Source: Elysia crispata
Lineage: Eukaryota; Mollusca; Gastropoda; Plakobranchidae
Reading direction: 5' to 3'
Length of the DNA: 64,000 nt
Assembly (NCBI GenBank): GCA_033675545.1
Contig: JAWDGP010000265.1
Span: 358,501 to 422,500 of the forward strand
The notes beneath the pieces were generated by a model, which did not search any database, was not told the origin of the DNA, and saw only the letters and a list, made by a program, of their open reading frames with translations. Both the position numbers and the translations under genes were made by a program. Numbering within the stretch: the first letter of the stretch is position 1; every line of letters begins with the position of its first letter. This document shows positions 53,784-64,000 of this stretch, in pieces.

Positions 53784-56700
53784 CTGGCAAAAGAGAAAAA
53801 GAAAACACCATGAATTCCAAAAGATTGGAAAAGATAATCTGATAAGAATCAGGGAAATGATATTCAACTTTAATGATCATATTTATTCTAGTCCATCATT
53901 AATAATTCGGCTGAGGAGAAAAGTAAGGTCATTTAATAGAAAGAAAAGAAAGAGTTATTACACAGTTTTGCCAACAAATACTGTATATTTAATTAATTAT
54001 CTGCCATTATTAAAATCCTGCACTTCAAAATAAAATTGGGCTACTGCAATTTACACTGGAAGTTGCTATGGATGAGTAATTGTCATAAAGCCCAAAGGAA
54101 GCTAAACTTTGCTCTCAAGATTGTTTGAGATTCAGAAGCACACATAAACCAAAGCAATATGATAAACTATAAAGCCACATCGCAGCAAATAATTTAAAGG
54201 TCCAAAGATAACATTTTTCATAACAATAAAAGCACAGACTGTCGAAAAAAAAAAAGGATCATCACTGCAGTATATGGACAGAGGAGACATGCCTATATTT
54301 GATGCTGGAGCGACAGCTTATTCATTACATCTATCAAGCCATGCAAGACCATATGTTTCCTTCTTTAAAACTTTTACCACTTCAACAGATTTTATTCAAG
54401 ACATTACCAAAACAAAATAATCAAACATAGCCATAAAAGATATGCACTGACCTTGCCACTGACTGCTACTGGTCTGTCAAAGATGCCATGCATGCCAAGG
54501 ATTGCTGACTGTGGAGGATTGATAATGGGAGTGCCAAACATGGAGCCAAAAACTCCACCATTGCTGATTGTGAAAGTGCCTCCGTCCATATCCTCAATTG
54601 CCAGGGTGCCAGCACGTGCCTAGCAAGATCAAGATGACAAAGCTTAAAACGTTACCAAAAGTAATGCACAATAAATATAATTCATCACAAAAAGAAGGCA
54701 TAACATTAAAGTACTTATATGTCATATGACCAAAAGGTGGTGTGAAGAGTTTGATTTCTTAATTAACTTCTCTGCTAAGAATATACCTGGAGTACAGTGA
54801 CTCATGGCAATTGAATATGTTGAATGATTGGTGTTATGGATGTTTTCTAAAACAATAACAATGAGGTAATATCTGAGATCATCTAAATGATTACATTTGT
54901 ACAGGTGGGGATCTTTTTTTTTTGTATGGTTGATAAAAAAGGATTCAGATAATGAAAGATCAGAACTTTATTAAAGTTATTATTTGGTATCCTTTCTCTT
55001 TGAGGTTTCAAATTCCTGTTTAGTTTTTGATGGAAATACACTTGAACAATTGCCTTGGATGAAAGCTGTATTACACTTAAGTTCTTTTCTTTTATATTCA
55101 GGTTAGTTTCAATGATCATTTTGCAACATGATTGGTTACTTTATTTAAAAACTTGATCTTTTCCAGCTCATATTTTTACGAACATGAACTAACAAATTGG
55201 TAATGCCAATTCCAAATTCACAGTGCTTTTTATCTCATAGCACATCTACACACGCCTACCTTTTCCCCAAGCTCAGCTATCGTTTTCTCAATGTCAGCAT
55301 AGTTCATCTGCTCTACATTTCTGATGACTGGCACAACAAGGCCCTGGTTGTAAGAAAAAAGAAAGCCACATGAGGAGATAAACTGTTCAGAATGACTTAA
55401 ATAAACAATATTACTATTAGTTCAGACAGTAATCTGAAGTTTACTTCAAAATTAAATGCTTACCTGAGATCAATATCTGAAGTGCAAATTTTCTTTTTAA
55501 AATTCCTGTACACAAAACAAACTAATATAATCAAGAAAGAATAGATGGAAAACTCCTATAACCTTTAACCTGACTCACCTCTTTTTTCCATTCAATCTAT
55601 CTGAGCACACAGAAAAGAGCTCTTTAAATTTGAAATCATGAATTGAAGGTTATATCTATAAAAGCCTCTTTATCAAATATATAAACATAAAATTCAAACA
55701 CATCTTCAACAGAAAAAATTTTTAACACCACAAATGACTAAATTATGAATATCTCTATGCTTCTCACCTTCGGTGTTGCCACAGCAACACTAATATCAAT
55801 AAAGTCTCTATAGACAATCTCCAAGTCATCTATGACAGCATTTACAACTGGTTGATCTTGAAGAGCAAATGCTGCAGCCTTCACAAATGCTGACATGAAA
55901 CCCAGTTTGAGATTGTGCTTCTTCTGGAAAGCTTCCTTGTACTTGTTGCGCATTTCCATAACATTGCTAGAAATAGATCAAGTCTTAAGTTTCTTTGGAA
56001 GTTCTATAAATATAATGCAACCTTATCGTTTAATACACTCAAGAGGAGATAATCCATACCCATTAAGATTGAAAAAAATATTGCCAATTTCTAAGCTATG
56101 TGAAGAAAAATAAACTTATTACATTTTCACCTGTGAAAGGAGTTTAAAATAAGGGCTTGAAAGACATTTAAGAATACGCTAGGAAAAAATTTTTAATTGC
56201 CAATGAGTATAACTCTTCAAACTATGTTGAAAGTCATTATGCAAGACCTGTTGACTTACAGGCCATCATTTCAAAGAATCGGCTCACTAAGACAATTCAA
56301 TATAGAGAAAAGTGTCCAGGGAAACTTGCTCAAACTCACCTCATGTCAATCTCGTTGAAGGTAGTTAACATAGCTGCAGTATTCTGGGCATCCTTGAGGC
56401 GCTGTGCAATTCTCTGTCTCATTCTGTTCATTTTCACCTGATGGCAGCAAGCATGGAATTTGAATACTAGCTGAATGTGATTCTGGACATACATAGATCT
56501 TAAAGCCGAACCTACTCAGTGAAAACTTCTAAATATATAGCAGAGAGAAAGCTACGCTGCCATTCAGAGACCAAAATTACTGACTTTTAATATTTACTTC
56601 ATTTTCTTCTTTCATCTCTCTTTCAAGAAAATGAGACTGAAACTTCACAAATTATCATATCTTTGCCACCTTACCCTCTGCTCAGAGCGGGAGCCGCCAA

Positions 56701-59549
56701 CATGTCCTACAATGGATGGTGCTATACTAGAAGAAGCTGCAGGCTGAGGTTTTATAGCTGCAGTCGGGATGCTTGCCATGGGACCTGTGGGAGGTGCACC
56801 TACAGGAGGAAGATCCGAGGGGATAGGACCACTGCTGGTTGGGGGTACATCCTTTGGGGAAGAAGGCGGAGGTGGAGGAGTTTCTGTAGCTGGGGGAGGA
56901 GAGGCTGCAGCAGGTTTCGCTGCACCCGCTGAAATGGATCAGTTTAACAGGAACAAATTGGAAAGCCAGTGGTGGTATTCTCAAATAAACAACTGTCTGA
57001 GAATTCTTACTAGATTTATGATTCTGTGCAGTCTTTATCACAAAAGATGGCTATATCTCTATGCTTAGCATAGTTTACAATAATTGAATATTATTGAAGT
57101 CTTAATGACAGCTCTGCTATATTGAATTTTCACCCCTTGTAAAAAAAAACCATTTTGTTCAAAGTTGACCTCTTTTCAATATCACTTCCTCATTACAAGT
57201 CTTGTTGTGTTTCACAGCAACTAAAATGTCCAGTATATACAACAAACATATATTTCATTTGTGACAAACAAATTAAAAAAAAAAATTACACAAAAATCCT
57301 ACAACCCCCACAAAAAACAAAACAATTCAAAACTTAAGTAAATGATTGTAACGCACCTCCAAGCTTGAGCTTGAAGAGAGGAATACCCGCGGTAACAGTG
57401 GCTCCATCTTCCACCAAAAACTGCTCAATCACTCCATCACTCGGGGCATACACAGGCATGTTCGTCTGGAGTATTGCAGTAATGGAGACCATTCAAATGA
57501 GCTTTTAAAAGTTGAATTCTTCCCCCACTTCTCTTCTAAACAAAATATTTGTAAAGACTGAAGCGTATGGCTGAGAGATGAGCTGTTTTTATCCGCACAC
57601 TTTCTATTCAAACTTTTTTCAGATCTTCAGTCCTCAGTTTAAGTTTAATGTGACGCTCATATCAGTCTCAAAATCTGTGAGCTTGAAAGATGGCCACATT
57701 CTACTCATACGGGTAAAATTTTTTTATACTTTCATTTTATATATATAATATATTCCTTACTATTCTAGCTAGTTAACATAAACACCGGTAGGCTTTAAAA
57801 TAATTTCTATCACACGAACACAGTGTTATCAAAAGCAATCATCACACTGTCTTCTGCACATGGCATATTATTTATGCTTTTTTTGCACTAGCTTCACTCT
57901 TCATGAAGAAAATGTAAGGTTTGTTTAGGTCTACAGCAATCTGTACCAATCATTAATACTTGAACAAAAAATTGGTGGAGTGCTTTCCCCCCCTCCAATG
58001 CCTCTATGAAGCCAATACGTCTAATGAATAAACCATACATTTGTTTTCCAATCCCATTGCCCTTCCATCTTTTCTCATAATCTATTCAATATTAAGCTGG
58101 AACTTTACCAACAGACCTTAAAAGGAAGATCTTGTTTTCTTAAAAAGAAAAAAAAAGAAAGGTCTTTATATTAAATGTTGTCACACGTCCTACATAACCT
58201 TAGTTATATAACTTTACTCTGCAGAAACAACACAGTACTCACTTTGTCAGTCTCAATTTCACCAACGAGTTCATCTGCACTAACACTATCCCCAACAGCT
58301 GAAGGCAACACATAAATACAACAACAACAAAAAAAAGAAACATTAGTTTATTCAAAACAGTCTAAGATTATTACATTCAGAAACTCTTTCAAGGTCCCTA
58401 TCTATAAAATCTGTGACGATGTGGTTTAGCATAATTTTAGCCTACAATATTCAGTTTTATCTGTGACTAACAGCTGGAAAGTAAAATGCGTCACTGCCCA
58501 CCTGAATTGAAACCTGTATACTAATAATAGTACTTTTTCTTGGAGGATGAATATAACCTTAAGAAAAAAAGCTTGTAGTTTATGAAGGTCAGCGTTTATC
58601 AAAGAATAACCAAAAATATGAGTGGTCCACAATACCATTTAATTCAGTATTGAATATAAGAAAGATATACCATACTAGATTGAGCGCAGTCTCTTCTTTT
58701 TTTCCATTAATCATGTTAGATTGAGTGCACTAGGTGGAACCCGTTCTAACAAAAAAGGCTTCCTTGAATTCTCTGGGTATAGCTTGCCGCACATGCTGCT
58801 CTGTCCATTATTAGACTTTAAAGAACCCCCATGCTAATAAATCACAATAAACTAATCTAGTTTTGTCATTTTAGTAATACCCTCACGTCTGAACCACTCG
58901 CCACCAGGAAGAAAAAAATCTCATGAAAATCCTTGATTTTCTGCGATTATTTTCATGACAATCCCTTTCCATTTCTCACATTATTACAAAACACACACAC
59001 ACAGAGCCAGTCCAGAACTGATGTTGAGGAAGGTGCAGCTGAATAAAAGCACTCAGCCCAATAGACGTTCTGATTAGTTGTGCATACAATAATACGATTG
59101 CAACGAAAGTCCTTAAATGTTCGGTAATAAACTAAACATTAAAAGCAGCTCTCCTTGCTGCCCTCTCACCTTTCTCCCATCTTATGTCACCTTCTGACAC
59201 AGAGTCGGCGAAACTGGGAGCATTTACTGAAATCACCTCATCAGCGCCTGTGGAAGAAGAGAAAGTTTTTACAAAATACACCCCGAATAACCACGCTGTT
59301 TCGAATGAAAGACACCCCCCTCTTTTCCAAGTTTATTTATTTTTTATTTTGGTCAAGCACTGGTTGCATTCTGATCAGACGTGTATATAAAAATAACCAA
59401 TACATGACTCGACAACGTGGTGCAGTTAAAGAACTTTTCTGTACATTAAATTTAAGTGAAGGTGTCATTTATTGTAATCAACAAAGACATCAAATTATCA
59501 CGTTCTGGTAGTATATTTTTTGCTATCGTTGACAGGGAATTCAACTACT

Positions 59550-59580
<31 letters not shown>

Positions 59581-60822
59581 AGGTGCCACTGGTTCACCGT
59601 TTAAGCATTTAGCGTGGGTTTGTTTCCACACATGCAATTTTTACCCAAGCCTTCACTGAAATTTTCTTTTTTGTTTCTTTTTAAATCAACAAGCTTCCTG
59701 GTAATTTTATTTAAAAAATAATATTCAAATCAAACACAAAAAACCAGCCACATGTTCGCACGTTGTTTTGAACTGCTAGATGAGCAACAGAAATGTTGGC
59801 ACTAATCTCTAGTGACACAAAGATGACCAGAAAACATAACGGGGAAAGGAAGGGGAGTTTGGGAAAGGCACAAAAGCCTATGCCACAAAAAACATACCAG
59901 CAAAAGCATGCACAATAAGAGAAATGATAAGAAACCGTCTACTACAACGCTGCACTCATCCCTCGCACGCGCCACCAGTGACGCGCATCACAGACGCCGA
60001 GCAAAAGAAAGACATGTGGATCAGTATTGGACATGTACATTAGCATCTATTTACAATTTAAGTAGGGAATCCACCGGTAAGAGCTCATGTTTTCAGTTTT
60101 CAGGTTAGAACGCCCAGGTGTGACTGCATCCTTCAGGTAGCAGTTTCAAAATTGAATTGAAAACTTGTTTCCAAATACAAAAAGAAAAGGGGGAGGGGGG
60201 GAGACAAAAAAAAAAACCCACCGGTACGCTGAATATTCATAGAACTGCGGCAGTGCAAGGCGCTCGGAAGAAAGCTGCGAGGGATCAGAAACTCTATGCC
60301 TCTGGGCTCATCGCGTCACAGGTTGACAAAAAGACCTTTTAAATATTTATACCTTGTTACTACATTGCATCTCGCCATCCCGCGCTGGAAATACGAGTAC
60401 GATCGCTGTGTAAACAAGGAAGGCGGAGTCAGCGGACCGTAGATGAGCTGTTTAAATGCTTGAGCGGGTTAGAGCGAGGACTACTGGCCAAGAGTGACAG
60501 AGCGTTTTTTCAGTTTCTTTCCACATTTTTCGATCACAAGAGGCGGGGAAAAAAGTGAAACTTAGAAACAGCTTATGCAAAGCGTACTAGTCTCATCGGT
60601 GTAACGAGTCTTATTGATTTCAAAGTAAGCTATAGGTTTACAACATATAGCATTAAAGTCCGGAAAGAGAGACCTTTAAAAATTAAAGTGGTAATGAGGG
60701 TAAGGTGAGCTCTTACAGAATAAGATGAGACAGATAACGCTGTATTTGTGTCTAACGCTGTTCTGATAGATACATAAACACACACATACACACAATACAC
60801 AGTTCGTTAGAGACTAGCCTTG

Positions 60823-60902
<80 letters not shown>

Positions 60903-60979
60903 GTGAAGAATATAGCCATCTAAAGTCAAGATGAGCCACAGACTGCAAGCACAAGAGACAGAAATATCTATGTGAGTGA

Positions 60980-61031
<52 letters not shown>

Positions 61032-63402
61032 CGGAGAAACCTAATAACTGAGATGATGATGATAATGTCTGATAAACGTAGTGATGACTGGGGGGGGCAA
61101 AGATAAAAGCCTCTGAGCATTCTAACCATCATCAAAATAAATCACTAGCTATAATCGTTGGCTGGACAAGCTGTGCGAGGTGTGCTGGGACCAGTCATCA
61201 AGCTATATATCAACAACCAAATCTATAGAAATAGGAAAGGGGATCCAAAGAGATGGTGTCTCAGATTATTGTGTTGTCAATCTGAATTAATACCAAAGAA
61301 TGAACCAACATCATCACATTGCCATGTTCCTCAATCGCAAAAACTTGCCCTCCATCTTTTACTTCAATAATGATTTCCAGTTTGTATCTATCTCAAACCA
61401 TTCAGTGATGGAGTCTAGCGAAAAAGTAGTATAAGTTCGTGTTTTCTGATATAAAGAAAAAAAGTTAGGGAACATTCAAAAAAATTCTAGGCACATGAGT
61501 AACCGCAGCGCAAAGCAACCCGAGTAGCTAAATTTAATGAGTGTCAAGAGCTTACTGTGGAGAAAAATGCTTGCAAGACATGACAACCGCACGAGACCAA
61601 TACAAAGCAGGCATCTCTTCCCGTCTCACCCACATTATGTTCCTCCTTATTATCAGTTAAAAAATTAACAATTACAATCCCTGAGTTTTTGAGTAACTGT
61701 GCTACATGCAGTATCATTCCCCAGATAAAATTACATATGATAAAAAAATGGTCAGTTTGTGTAACTGTGAGAGAGTATGTTTATACTCTTCCGTGGAAAT
61801 CAGCAAATAAAAAAAACAACCTGTATACAATATCTTGAAAACCTATCTACCCTGATCTACCGCGCGCTCACAACAATATTGCCCTGGTCTTTTCGAGCTT
61901 GTATGTTGCTTTAATGTGGTTTTCAGACTTTCAATTGATCTAGATCTCAATAGTAAGTAACTGTAGTTGGAGCCATTCGGTAACTTGGGCTGAAAAGAGA
62001 AGCCAGGGAGGGACGGGCGGGTAGAAATCGTGAGTCCGCCTCTTATCGACTCATTAAACCAGAAAATAAATTTAATGCTGATAGCTGCTGGCACCAGGTG
62101 GTCTCCGCACAAGCCTTACAAAGGCTAGATCGGTGAGATGGAGAGAAGACGGACGGGGCCACGGGTTGATCTGGGCTCCAATGTCAAAGTTACAATCTGA
62201 ATCTACCGAAGTTAACTGTAACTGATCTTCCTTCGTTCCTCTCCCATCAAACAGTGTCACAACAGGTGTGTATAATTATGACATGGGTTTGAGGGTGATA
62301 GGGTCGGCCGGAGAAAGGAGTCCAGATTGAACTGCTACGAAAGGATATCGATGCTACAATATGAACATGTTTCCTTCCTTCTATTAAATTGTTTCTTGCA
62401 CGAGTGTTTATATCCTTGTATATTTTATTCCTATTGCTGTTGAAGAAACTTATTGTAGGAATGATTTTGTGGGGTGTAGGAATCAATTACACACATTAAC
62501 GATTGATCACTTATCAAAATATTGAGATAAACAATGTTTTATGTAACCTGTGACCCCCTTGCTCAATTTAAAAAAATTGATTAAAAAAATCCACAAAATC
62601 TAATGAAATTACACATAACTAAGACGAACATCTGCCAACTCTTGTAGATAGTTTAGACACAGAGGTTACGATAAATAACTTCAGAGCCCCTTTGTTAGCA
62701 AATACCGTTGAGGAGTGTCACAAAAACTAGTGCAAAAAAGAAGAAAGGTCTCAGTTTTCAAGGCATTGATGAGCTATCTCTATAGGGGATTCTCATATGT
62801 TAGTTCTAGGCCGCCGCCGCACGGCTTCCATGACTGAGCTTCGATTTAGTCACGCCCGAGCCGACGGACACATGCGTGAGGTGACGGAGTGATAGCAATG
62901 GTTCTAGGGACGCATGTACTTTATCCGACGTGATTTCTGCAAAGTAATCCTGTGTAACAAGCGTGGGCAAAGATTTTAATCAAAAACTTTATTAAGTTTT
63001 CCACATACCCGATCTACTTTGATAAGTGATCAATTTCGAGGCTCGATGAAGTAAGCCACATATAGCAAGACTTCAAAATCATTCGATCACAATCAGACAG
63101 AATCCACCCGTGGCTCAAATGGATAGATTAAAAAAAAAAAAAAAAAAAAAAAACCTTAAATATCACAATGGTTTACTAAACATATGTAAAAAATTGAGGC
63201 GTATCTGATCATCGATTCCCTTTAAAATAACGAGCAAAAGATAGAAACTAATGCATAGTTGGACTTTAAACATTTCGTTTTTCTTCAGGTGTCCAGTTTA
63301 AGAGACAGTACCAAACACTACTGTTTTCTTTACTTACCATGTCGCAAGGATGTGTGGAACGCCCTAGACGAAAGGGTGCATGCAGATAATCTGCTTGTAA
63401 AT
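53649..63402 (-). CDS. DLST: DLST, 2-oxoglutarate dehydrogenase E2 subunit (10 exons, 5' end missing)
   Basis: Dihydrolipoyllysine-residue succinyltransferase forms the core of the mitochondrial 2-oxoglutarate dehydrogenase complex and moves the succinyl group from the lipoyl arm to CoA in the TCA cycle. Exons joined in phase (minus strand): 63402-63338, 59247-59170, 58298-58243, 57465-57357, 56928-56675, 56437-56340, 55966-55768, 55343-55260, 54619-54452, 53783-53649. They give 414 residues. Visible residues 1-22 are the end of a targeting peptide, about 25-102 the lipoyl domain with ETDK (lipoyl Lys 66), 103-187 a Pro/Ala/Ser linker, and about 188-414 the catalytic domain with DHKLVDG (His 385, Asp 389). 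As in animal DLST generally, no clear peripheral subunit-binding domain is seen. Human DLST is 453 residues, so only a short N-terminal part is absent. All introns are GT-AG; those between visible exons run from 237 bp to 4.1 kb. Family identity is seen directly; function is from family knowledge. Confidence 0.97.
54452..54619 (-). CDS. DLST: DLST exon: catalytic domain, active-site region
   Basis: This 168-bp exon of 56 codons is phase 0. It contains [20 protein letters not shown] and then [20 protein letters not shown], nearly invariant in DLST. The stretch starts [10 protein letters not shown], where human has ARKNELAIED. The donor is gtcagt after GGC AAG. Confidence 0.97.
55260..55343 (-). 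CDS. DLST: DLST exon: catalytic domain GLVVPVIRN segment
   Basis: This 84-bp exon, phase 0 at both ends, encodes 28 residues, [20 protein letters not shown] then [19 protein letters not shown] is a signature of E2 catalytic domains. The acceptor is aaccag and the donor gtaggc. Confidence 0.97.
55768..55966 (-). CDS. DLST: DLST exon: catalytic domain, middle
   Basis: This 199-bp exon encodes [20 protein letters not shown] through AVATPK. It includes [19 protein letters not shown] and [16 protein letters not shown], all conserved in DLST. The loop [11 protein letters not shown] is about two residues shorter than the human VIDDTTKEVVYRD. The donor is gtgaga after the Lys codon, phase 0. Confidence 0.97.
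56340..56437 (-). CDS. DLST: DLST exon: start of catalytic domain
   Basis: This 98-bp exon encodes [20 protein letters not shown] and then [12 protein letters not shown], ending with two bases of a Ser codon. The [10 protein letters not shown] segment is the conserved start of the 2-oxoacid dehydrogenase acyltransferase domain and is nearly identical to human DLST. Confidence 0.97.
56675..56928 (-). CDS. DLST: DLST exon: Pro/Ala-rich linker
   Basis: This 254-bp exon encodes a low-complexity linker of 85 residues rich in Pro, Ala, Ser, Gly and Thr, ending GGSRSEQR. It is the flexible arm between lipoyl and catalytic domains. No folded E1/E3-binding motif is apparent, as is usual for animal DLST. 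Its composition also keeps other frames open (for example plus strand 56663-56932); those are shadows. Confidence 0.93.
57357..57465 (-). CDS. DLST: DLST exon: second half of lipoyl domain
   Basis: This 109-bp exon starts [20 protein letters not shown] and ends PLFKLKLG plus one base. It completes the lipoyl domain and matches the human order [21 protein letters not shown] in position and spacing. The acceptor is ctccag and the donor gtgcgt. Confidence 0.95.
58243..58298 (-). CDS. DLST: DLST exon: lipoyl-lysine hairpin
   Basis: This 56-bp exon encodes [19 protein letters not shown]. The ETDK turn carries the lysine that is lipoylated in the family. The donor (gtgagt) follows directly after the AAA codon of that lysine, so the modified residue is the last one in the exon. 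Confidence 0.95.
59170..59247 (-). CDS. DLST: DLST exon: first half of lipoyl domain
   Basis: This 78-bp exon has acceptor ccacag and donor gtgaga, with phase 1 at both ends. It encodes [12 protein letters not shown] followed by [13 protein letters not shown]. This is the first beta strands of the lipoyl domain and closely matches human DLST (TPAFAESVTEGDVRWEK). Confidence 0.95.
59549..59581. repeat. (CAA)n microsatellite in DLST intron
   Basis: About 11 CAA units inside the 4.1-kb intron. Confidence 0.95.
60826..60890. repeat. (GA)n microsatellite in DLST intron
   Basis: About 32 GA units. Confidence 0.97.
60979..61029. repeat. (GT)n(GA)n microsatellite in DLST intron
   Basis: Short GT run to 60993, then GA repeat to 61028. 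Confidence 0.96.
63129..63153. repeat. A24 tract in DLST intron
   Basis: About 24 adenines following ggctcaaatggatagatt, which has some likeness to a tRNA A box. Confidence 0.9.
63338..63402 (-). CDS. DLST: DLST exon: end of mitochondrial targeting peptide
   Basis: This 65-bp exon lies between an acceptor (ttccgcag) and a donor (atg then gtaagt). It starts with the last base of a split codon and ends with the first base of a Gly codon, so it joins in frame to the 59170-59247 exon. It encodes Arg-, Ser- and Thr-rich residues ending [12 protein letters not shown]. That is typical of the end of a mitochondrial targeting peptide and sits where human DLST has its RFFRTTAV cleavage region. No start codon is present, so an upstream exon must exist. 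Confidence 0.85.
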
Positions 63403-64000
63403 CTGCGGAAAGAGTTTAAAGATTAAATCAGTTTCAGTTCTATATTGATTTGTATTTTTCTAAACAATTCTATCAAAACAAACTTAAATCACGTTGTCTA
63501 GGGACACTGGACATGGCGGGGGGAAAACGTGAAAAACAGGTAATGAGTATCACTAATGTATTTTGAATAACGTTTTGTCCCAATCCTATCTTGCCCAAAC
63601 GAACACTTAATAATATAAGTGGTTACCCAATCCTTGCGTTTGTTGAAATAAATTAGTAAAGCTTCAAACTCCGAGTGCCCTACAACTAATTGTGTGGCAT
63701 CTCCAGTTACTAAACCAACAATACTTGTGGAAAAAGAAAATGGTTAAAAGCGAATAATAGACCTAAATCATGTATCAGCTGTCAAAGCACTTGTGAGACG
63801 TGTCTTGAGTTTTGAACAACCTCAGCAAGCGTTTCAAATATCAAAGTCTTCATGGTTAATTGTACAATGTACGGTATATTGCACCTTTTTCACAGAAAAA
63901 AAAAGCGTCGTAAAAGAATCTCTCTTTATAATATGGAGATTACAGCTGCTGTAGTGCTCGTGTTCTTCGTGAATAGCTACATATCGTATGTTCTTGTACC
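63403..64000. other. upstream of visible DLST exons, no exon identified
   Basis: On the minus strand no ATG exon ending in the required phase and donor was found, so DLST exon 1 is probably beyond the window. On the plus strand ATGGCGGGGGGAAAACG at 63514 runs nine codons to a donor-like caggtaatgag; see findings. Confidence 0.5.

Larger units (their letters stand above)
59248..63337 (-). other. DLST large intron (4.1 kb)
   Basis: This intron separates the targeting-peptide exon from the first lipoyl exon. Splice phases join directly across it (RHG then ADEV). It holds a CAA repeat, two GA repeats, an A24 tract, and balanced-composition islands near 60350-60560, 61830-62340 and 62800-62960. 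No other exon was recognised in it. Confidence 0.8.

Noticed and set aside
56663-57068. Plus and minus shadow frames of 89-104 codons
   Set aside because: They overlap the DLST linker exon in other frames; the DLST reading has splice and homology support.
63100-63153. tRNA A box-like ggctcaaatggatagatt before an A24 tract
   Set aside because: No B box or SINE body; a head followed directly by a tail is not a convincing SINE.
63490-63515. Minus-strand ATG (MSSVPRQ) as DLST exon 1
   Set aside because: The only donor-like site leaves the wrong phase for the next exon and the protein is not a targeting peptide start.

Overview
The window is a stretch of animal nuclear DNA. It is AT-rich and dense in microsatellites (GA, GATA, CATA, CAA, TAG, TAA) and carries several tRNA-like SINE candidates. 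It holds one recognisable gene, broken up by long introns. The encoded protein is clearly an animal-type 2-oxoglutarate dehydrogenase E2 subunit. The repeat landscape would fit a lophotrochozoan invertebrate, perhaps a gastropod mollusc, but that placement is an inference and not proven here.

Right side (about 51.8-63.4 kb, minus strand): the gene is DLST, dihydrolipoyllysine-residue succinyltransferase. Ten coding exons could be read with matching splice phases. Together they give 414 consecutive residues to the stop codon: the end of a mitochondrial targeting peptide, the lipoyl domain, a Pro/Ala-rich linker and the catalytic domain. Only the first coding exon (start codon) is missing; it most likely lies beyond position 64000. 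The second visible exon is separated from the first by a 4.1-kb intron full of GA repeats. A 3' UTR of unknown length follows the stop at 53649.

Left side (1 to about 51.8 kb): no confident protein-coding gene was found in about 51 kb. It contains simple repeats, a 41-bp G-rich minisatellite with 15 full units (16169-16800), a 517-bp tandem duplication inside a purine tract (36933-37970), two small tandem duplications, three or four tRNA-derived SINE copies, and a short decayed piece of a PIF/Harbinger-type transposase (10761-10889, minus). Between the repeats are islands of more balanced composition with TAATTA, GATA- and SOX-like words that could be cis-regulatory. One region near 3.2-4.25 kb has a run of consensus splice donors, an acceptor and a poly(A) signal, and may be a spliced noncoding transcript.

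I did not find a new biological system in this window. The best leads are the candidate noncoding transcript, the transposase remnant, the minisatellite and the regulatory-looking islands. Most of the long open frames on the left lie in microsatellites or the minisatellite and are artefacts of repeat composition.
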